A stretch of 64,000 bases of DNA from Microlunatus capsulatus (GTDB lineage Bacteria > Actinomycetota > Actinomycetes > Propionibacteriales > Propionibacteriaceae): the NCBI RefSeq assembly GCF_017876495.1, contig NZ_JAGIOB010000001.1, forward strand, positions 3,224,001 to 3,288,000, in the 5' to 3' direction. The notes under the pieces were generated by a model. The model ran no database searches. It worked only from the letters and a program-made list of their open reading frames with translations, and had not been told where the DNA came from. The translations under genes were made by a program, and so were the position numbers. Below are positions 60,638 to 64,000 of this stretch, piece by piece; position 1 is the first letter of the stretch; every line of letters starts with the position of its first letter.

Positions 60638-61054
60638 TCAGCCCGCGAGGTGCCAGCCGAGCCGGGCGGCCAGGGCGGCGACGTCGCCGTGCGGCGCGCC
60701 GTCCCACTCCTGCCACCACGGCTGCCCGGCAGGGGTCCCGGCGTGCTGGACGACGACGTGCTGGTGGAGGTGGGCGATCGAGTGCCCGGTGACCAGGACG
60801 TGCACGTAGGCCACGTCGAGCTCGGCCTTGAGCGCCCGGGCCAGCCGCGTCGTCGTCCGGCCGAACGCCTCCGCCTCGGTGTCGGTCAGCCCGTCCAGGT
60901 AGGGGACGTGGCGCCGGGACTCGACGAAGACGTAGCCCAGGGCGCCCGTGGCGCGGTGGCTGACGCTGACGTGCTCGTCGACGTGCACCACGGGGCCGAC
61001 GAGCGGTCCCTCGCCCCGGTGCTTGCGGCAGATGAGGCAGTCGTCGTCGGCCAT
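60638..61054 (-). CDS. HIT-family nucleotide-binding protein
   Basis: 138-aa histidine-triad protein. The HxHxH motif AHLHQHVVV places H95, H97 and H99; an N-terminal CLICRKH pair may bind zinc. HIT proteins hydrolyse nucleoside phosphoramidates or dinucleotides. ATG 61054 is 6 nt after CAGGAT (leaderless type). Convergent with the phosphotransferase gene. Confidence 0.9.
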   Translation of the reverse strand: MADDDCLICRKHRGEGPLVGPVVHVDEHVSVSHRATGALGYVFVESRRHVPYLDGLTDTEAEAFGRTTTRLARALKAELDVAYVHVLVTGHSIAHLHQHVVVQHAGTPAGQPWWQEWDGAPHGDVAALAARLGWHLAG

Positions 61055-61097
61055 GGGCCGATCCTGGCAGCCGCGCCGGCGTCGGGCGCGACGACGC

Positions 61098-61622
61098 TCA
61101 GGGCGCCGCGGTCGGGTCCTCGCGGTAGACGACGAGCAGCCGGCGGAGCGTCCGGGCCAGCTGGTGCTGGTCGCCCTCGTCCAGGCCGGCCAGCAGCTGC
61201 TGCTCGGCCTCCAGGAGGTCGGCCAGGGCGGCGTCGACGGCGGTCCGGCCGGCGTCGGTGAGCCCCACGAGGACCCCGCGCTTGTCGCCGGGGTGCAGGT
61301 CGCGCCGGACCAGGCCCCGGGCGGCCAGGCGGTCGACCCGGTTGGTCATGGTGCCGGAGGTGACCATCGTCTCCCGCAGCAGCTGGCCGGGGGAGAGCTG
61401 GTTGGGCGCCCCGGCCCGGCGCAGCGCGGCGAGCACGTCGAACTCCCAGGTCTCCAGGCCGTGGGCCTGGAAGGACGCCGCCCGCTGCCGGTCGAGGTGC
61501 CGGGCCAGCCGCGTCACCCGGGACAGCACCCGCAGCGGGGTGACGTCGAGGTCGGGACGCTCGCGCGACCAGGCCTCGACGACGAGGTCGACCTCGTCAC
61601 GCGGTTCCCGGTCGGCGGCCAT
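61098..61622 (-). CDS. MarR-family transcriptional regulator
   Basis: 174-aa winged-helix regulator. The HTH core (about 60-125) reads WEFDVLAALRRAGAPNQLSP, GQLLRETMVTSGTMTNRVDRL and GLVRRDLHPGDKRGVLVGLT. ATG 61622 is selected because TAGGAT (61630-61635) is 7 nt upstream; an ATG three codons earlier overlaps that box and is rejected. It lies 53 bp after the MFS gene on the same strand and may control it. Confidence 0.9.
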   Translation of the reverse strand: MAADREPRDEVDLVVEAWSRERPDLDVTPLRVLSRVTRLARHLDRQRAASFQAHGLETWEFDVLAALRRAGAPNQLSPGQLLRETMVTSGTMTNRVDRLAARGLVRRDLHPGDKRGVLVGLTDAGRTAVDAALADLLEAEQQLLAGLDEGDQHQLARTLRRLLVVYREDPTAAP

Positions 61623-61675
61623 GGCCCGCATCCTACGGGCGGGGCCCGGTGGTCCCGGCGGCCCGCGACGTCCGC

Positions 61676-62893
61676 TCAGCCGCGGTCGCGCGCCCCGGCC
61701 AGGTCGGTGTCGGTCCGCGGCATGGTCGCCGCCAGCGCGATGATCCCGGCGCAGAGCAGCGCGGGCACCGCCATCGTGTGCTGGATGCCGAGGTGCCGGA
61801 CGAGGAAGCCGATCACGGCCGGGCCCATCAGGAAGGCCGCGTAGCCGAAGGTGACGACGACGGCCAGCACCCGTCCGCCGCCGAGGTGGCCGGCGACGGC
61901 GTAGACCTGCGGGGCGATCATCCCGACGCCGAAGCCCACCAGGCACCAGCCGGCGACCAGCAGCGGCAGCGTGCCCACCAGGGTCACCACGACGTAGCCG
62001 GCGGCGGCGCAGGCGCCGCCGAAGCGGACGACGGCGCGGCGGCCGAACCGGGCCACCAGCCGGTCGCCCAGCAACCGGATGACGACCATGAAGCCGTTGA
62101 CGGCGATCAGGCCCAGCGCGCCGGTCGTGGGGTCGACCCGGGCGACGTCGGTGACGTGGATGGCCGACCAGTCGACGGCGGTGCCCTCGGACAGGCCGAA
62201 GGCCAGCGCCATCAGGCCCAGCACCCAGGCGGCGCGGGGGATCCGCGCGCGGACACCGTCGACGGTGTGCGCGACGACCGCGCTCTGCGGGGTGATCCGC
62301 ACCAGCACCACCAGCACGACGACCGCGATCGCGGCCAGCCCCAGCATCAGAGGGGTGACGACGTCGCCGCCCTCGACGCCCAGCACCCGGGCCAGCAGCA
62401 GCACCGCACCGGCACCGGCGAAGCCGCCGATGGAGAACCAGGCGTGGAAGGTGCTCATCACCGGCTGGCGGCGGGCCGCCTCGACCTGCACGCCGAGGGC
62501 GTTCATCCCGACGTCCATCGCCCCGTTGCCGAGGCCCAGCAGGACCAGGCCGAGGACGGCGACGCCGAAGGTCGGGGCCAGGGCGATGGTGACGGCCGAG
62601 GCGATCAGCACCGGCAGCCCGCAGAGCGCCACGGCCCGCGCGCCGACGGCGTCGGCCAGCCGGCCGCCCACCTGCATGGAGAGGATGCCGGCCAGCCCGC
62701 CGCAGAAGAGCATCAGCGCCACGTGGCTGTCGTCGATCTCCAGCTTCTCGCGCAGCGACGGCAGGGCGCCGCCGTTGCCGCCGATGAGCATGCCGTTGAC
62801 CGCGAACAGGAGGGCGACGGCGCGGGAGGCCGTCGGGGAGCCCAGCGGGGCCGCCCGGCCGGTGGCAGGGGCGGGGGAGGTCGTCGTGGCCAC
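61676..62893 (-). CDS. MFS transporter
   Basis: 405-aa major facilitator with 12 membrane helices. The loop 2-3 motif is GGRLADAVGARAVALCG (about 71-87) and the matching C-half motif GDRLVARFGRRAVVRFGG (about 277-294). It resembles the fucose permease/YbjJ-like group (FHAWFSIGGFAGAGAV is typical). Substrate unknown. GTG 62893 is used. The upstream gap has an AT-rich near-palindrome around ATCGAT (62913-62918), a possible regulator site. Confidence 0.9.
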   Translation of the reverse strand: MATTTSPAPATGRAAPLGSPTASRAVALLFAVNGMLIGGNGGALPSLREKLEIDDSHVALMLFCGGLAGILSMQVGGRLADAVGARAVALCGLPVLIASAVTIALAPTFGVAVLGLVLLGLGNGAMDVGMNALGVQVEAARRQPVMSTFHAWFSIGGFAGAGAVLLLARVLGVEGGDVVTPLMLGLAAIAVVVLVVLVRITPQSAVVAHTVDGVRARIPRAAWVLGLMALAFGLSEGTAVDWSAIHVTDVARVDPTTGALGLIAVNGFMVVIRLLGDRLVARFGRRAVVRFGGACAAAGYVVVTLVGTLPLLVAGWCLVGFGVGMIAPQVYAVAGHLGGGRVLAVVVTFGYAAFLMGPAVIGFLVRHLGIQHTMAVPALLCAGIIALAATMPRTDTDLAGARDRG

Positions 62894-62985
62894 AGCGCAT
62901 CCGTCTTCTGTATCGATTAAGAGAACAGCGACGACGATAGGGCCCGGGGGAGGGCGGGGGCAAGCCGGGCGGGTCTGGCGGCGGG

Positions 62986-63651
62986 TCAGCGACCGGGGTC
63001 GGTGACCAGCGTGGGCTTGGCCTGCAGGTGGCTCAGCCCGTTCCAGGAGAGGTTGACGAGGTGGGCGGCGACCTCGCGCTTGCCCGGGTGCTGCGCGTCC
63101 AGCCACCACTGGCCGGTGATGGCCACCATCCCGACCAGCATCTGGGCGTAGATGGGGGCGTGCTTGGGCTCGAGCCCCTGGCGCTTGAACTCGGCCGAGA
63201 GGATGCCCTCCACCTGGGTGGCGACGTCGTTGAGGATCGTCGCGAAGGACCCGCCGGCGTGGCCGAGGGAGGAGTCGCGGGCCAGGATCCGGAAGCCGTC
63301 GGTGTGCGCCTCGATGTAGTCCAGCAGCGCCAGCGCCGCCTGCTCCAGCAGCTCGCGCTGGTGGCCCGAGGTCAGCGAGCCGCGGATGCCGTCCAGCAGG
63401 GTCCGCACCTCGCGGTCGACGACGACGGCGTAGAGGCCCTCCTTGCCGCCGAAGTGCTCGTAGACGACGGGCTTGCTGACCAGGGCGGTGGCGGCGATCT
63501 CCTCCACCGAGGTGCCGTCGAACCCGCGCTGCGCGAAGAGCGAGCGGGAGACGTCGATGAGCTGCTCGCGGCGGTCCGCCCCGGACATCCGGACGCGGCC
63601 GGGACGGCGGGCGCGCGTGGACTCGCGCCGTTCCGCGTCCCGTGCTGCCAT
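62986..63651 (-). CDS. TetR-family transcriptional regulator
   Basis: 221-aa TetR regulator. A basic N-terminus (about 25 residues) leads into the HTH DRREQLIDVSRSLFAQRGFD then TSVEEIAATALVSKPVVYEHFGGKEGLY. The C-terminal domain (ILARDSSLGHAGGSFATILN) is typical of actinobacterial fatty-acid-type TetRs. ATG 63651 is 7 nt after CAGACT (leaderless type). Target unknown; it lies 92 bp upstream of the MFS gene on the same strand. Confidence 0.92.
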   Translation of the reverse strand: MAARDAERRESTRARRPGRVRMSGADRREQLIDVSRSLFAQRGFDGTSVEEIAATALVSKPVVYEHFGGKEGLYAVVVDREVRTLLDGIRGSLTSGHQRELLEQAALALLDYIEAHTDGFRILARDSSLGHAGGSFATILNDVATQVEGILSAEFKRQGLEPKHAPIYAQMLVGMVAITGQWWLDAQHPGKREVAAHLVNLSWNGLSHLQAKPTLVTDPGR

Positions 63652-63763
63652 GCCGCCCAGTCTGCGGGGTGCGGCTCCGGGGCGCCGAACCCGGGCTCCG
63701 GCGCGCCGTCGCAGGCGGGTCCGGCCGGCCCGCGGCCGGGGTGCGGCAGGGGTCCTGCTCGCA

Positions 63764-63769
63764 TAGGGT
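63764..63769 (+). promoter_or_regulatory. -10 box upstream of tRNA-Gln
   Basis: TAGGGT about 30 bp before the tRNA, fitting a short processed leader. Confidence 0.5.
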
Positions 63770-63798
63770 GGTCCCCGGTCGGTCCCCGGACCGGTCGT

Positions 63799-63877
63799 TC
63801 CCCGGTTGGTCTGCCGGCAGGGCCCGCCTGACTTTGAATCAGGACCAGCGACGTAGGTTCGACTCCTACCCGGGGAG
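63799..63877 (+). tRNA. tRNA-Gln (TTG anticodon), atypically long
   Basis: Acceptor TCCCCGG pairs with CCGGGGA, discriminator G, anticodon stem CCTGA/TCAGG with loop CTTTGAA giving TTG, and T arm GTAGG-TTCGACT-CCTAC. The variable region (ACCAGCGAC, 9 nt) and the joint between D arm and anticodon arm (3 nt) are longer than usual, making 79 nt in all. The position before glmU and after ispE is that of the actinobacterial glnU gene. Confidence 0.8.
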
Positions 63878-63914
63878 CTGCCGCAGGACGTCCACCACCA
63901 GCGAAGAGAGCTCG

Positions 63915-64000
63915 ATGCCCGAACAGCCCGACGCGCCCGTGCAGCCCGCTCCCGCCGAGGACGACACCCCGGGAGGCCCCGGCACCGTCGCGGCCGTGGT
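63915..64000 (+). CDS. glmU: Start of GlmU (bifunctional UDP-GlcNAc pyrophosphorylase), runs off the window
   Basis: Only 28 codons are present: MPEQPDAPVQPAPAEDDTPG and then GTVAAVV, the first strand of a nucleotidyltransferase fold. An acidic/Pro-rich tail before that strand is usual for actinobacterial GlmU, and the gene normally follows tRNA-Gln. ATG 63915 follows GAAGAGAG. The call rests on position and a few residues. Confidence 0.6.
   Translation, partial: MPEQPDAPVQPAPAEDDTPGGPGTVAAV

Overview
The window is 64 kb of very GC-rich, densely coded DNA from an actinobacterium. Gene content and order fit the Geodermatophilaceae (Blastococcus, Geodermatophilus or Modestobacter type), inferred from family knowledge without a database search. 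Two conserved actinobacterial blocks are present: fthC / moeA(glp)-moaC-mog-rimJ-glpR, and pmt / rsmI-tatD-rpfB-rsmA-ispE followed by a tRNA-Gln and the start of glmU. Many genes have a TAnnnT or nAnnnT hexamer 5-8 nt before the start codon, the signature of leaderless transcripts typical of this phylum.

Left part (1-16.7 kb): a truncated LacI regulator diverges from a GH42 beta-galactosidase and a GH31 alpha-xylosidase, probably for galactosylated xyloglucan oligosaccharides. An isoleucine T-box of the translational type precedes a type-2 ileS. Then come acylphosphatase, an unknown gene, 5-formyl-THF cyclo-ligase, a GH13 alpha-glucosidase, a Fpg/Nei glycosylase, the molybdopterin genes with the divisome receptor gene glpR/sepX, and tRNA-Ala(CGC).

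17-22.5 kb is a zinc island: zur, aztA on the opposite strand, then aztB, a lipoprotein beta-propeller, aztC and aztD. A Zur box sits in the 51-bp gap between aztA and aztB. 22.5-36 kb is accessory: an SDR/XRE pair, a sugar ABC importer without its own ATPase, a duplicated-motif membrane protein (DUF6766 type), two paralogous methyltransferases around a small SHOCT gene, a DinB remnant, an iron-siderophore binding lipoprotein with an iron box, and a hydrolase/TetR pair with its operator.

36-45 kb holds a UvrA-like ATPase, an LLM oxidoreductase, a PIG-L deacetylase, a secreted ScyD-like propeller, an SDR, a TolB-like propeller and an ArsR regulator. 45-51 kb is an oligopeptide ABC operon with a fused double ATPase. 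51-64 kb carries the second conserved housekeeping block (protein O-mannosylation, ribosome methylation, resuscitation factor, isoprenoid synthesis) and then LtrA, a phosphotransferase, a HIT protein, and MarR/MFS/TetR genes.

Two families of palindromic intergenic repeats recur. One has a 24-bp copy embedded in the ileS coding sequence. A copy of the other forms the 3' end of rsmI. I found no CRISPR array, prophage, transposase or rRNA operon.
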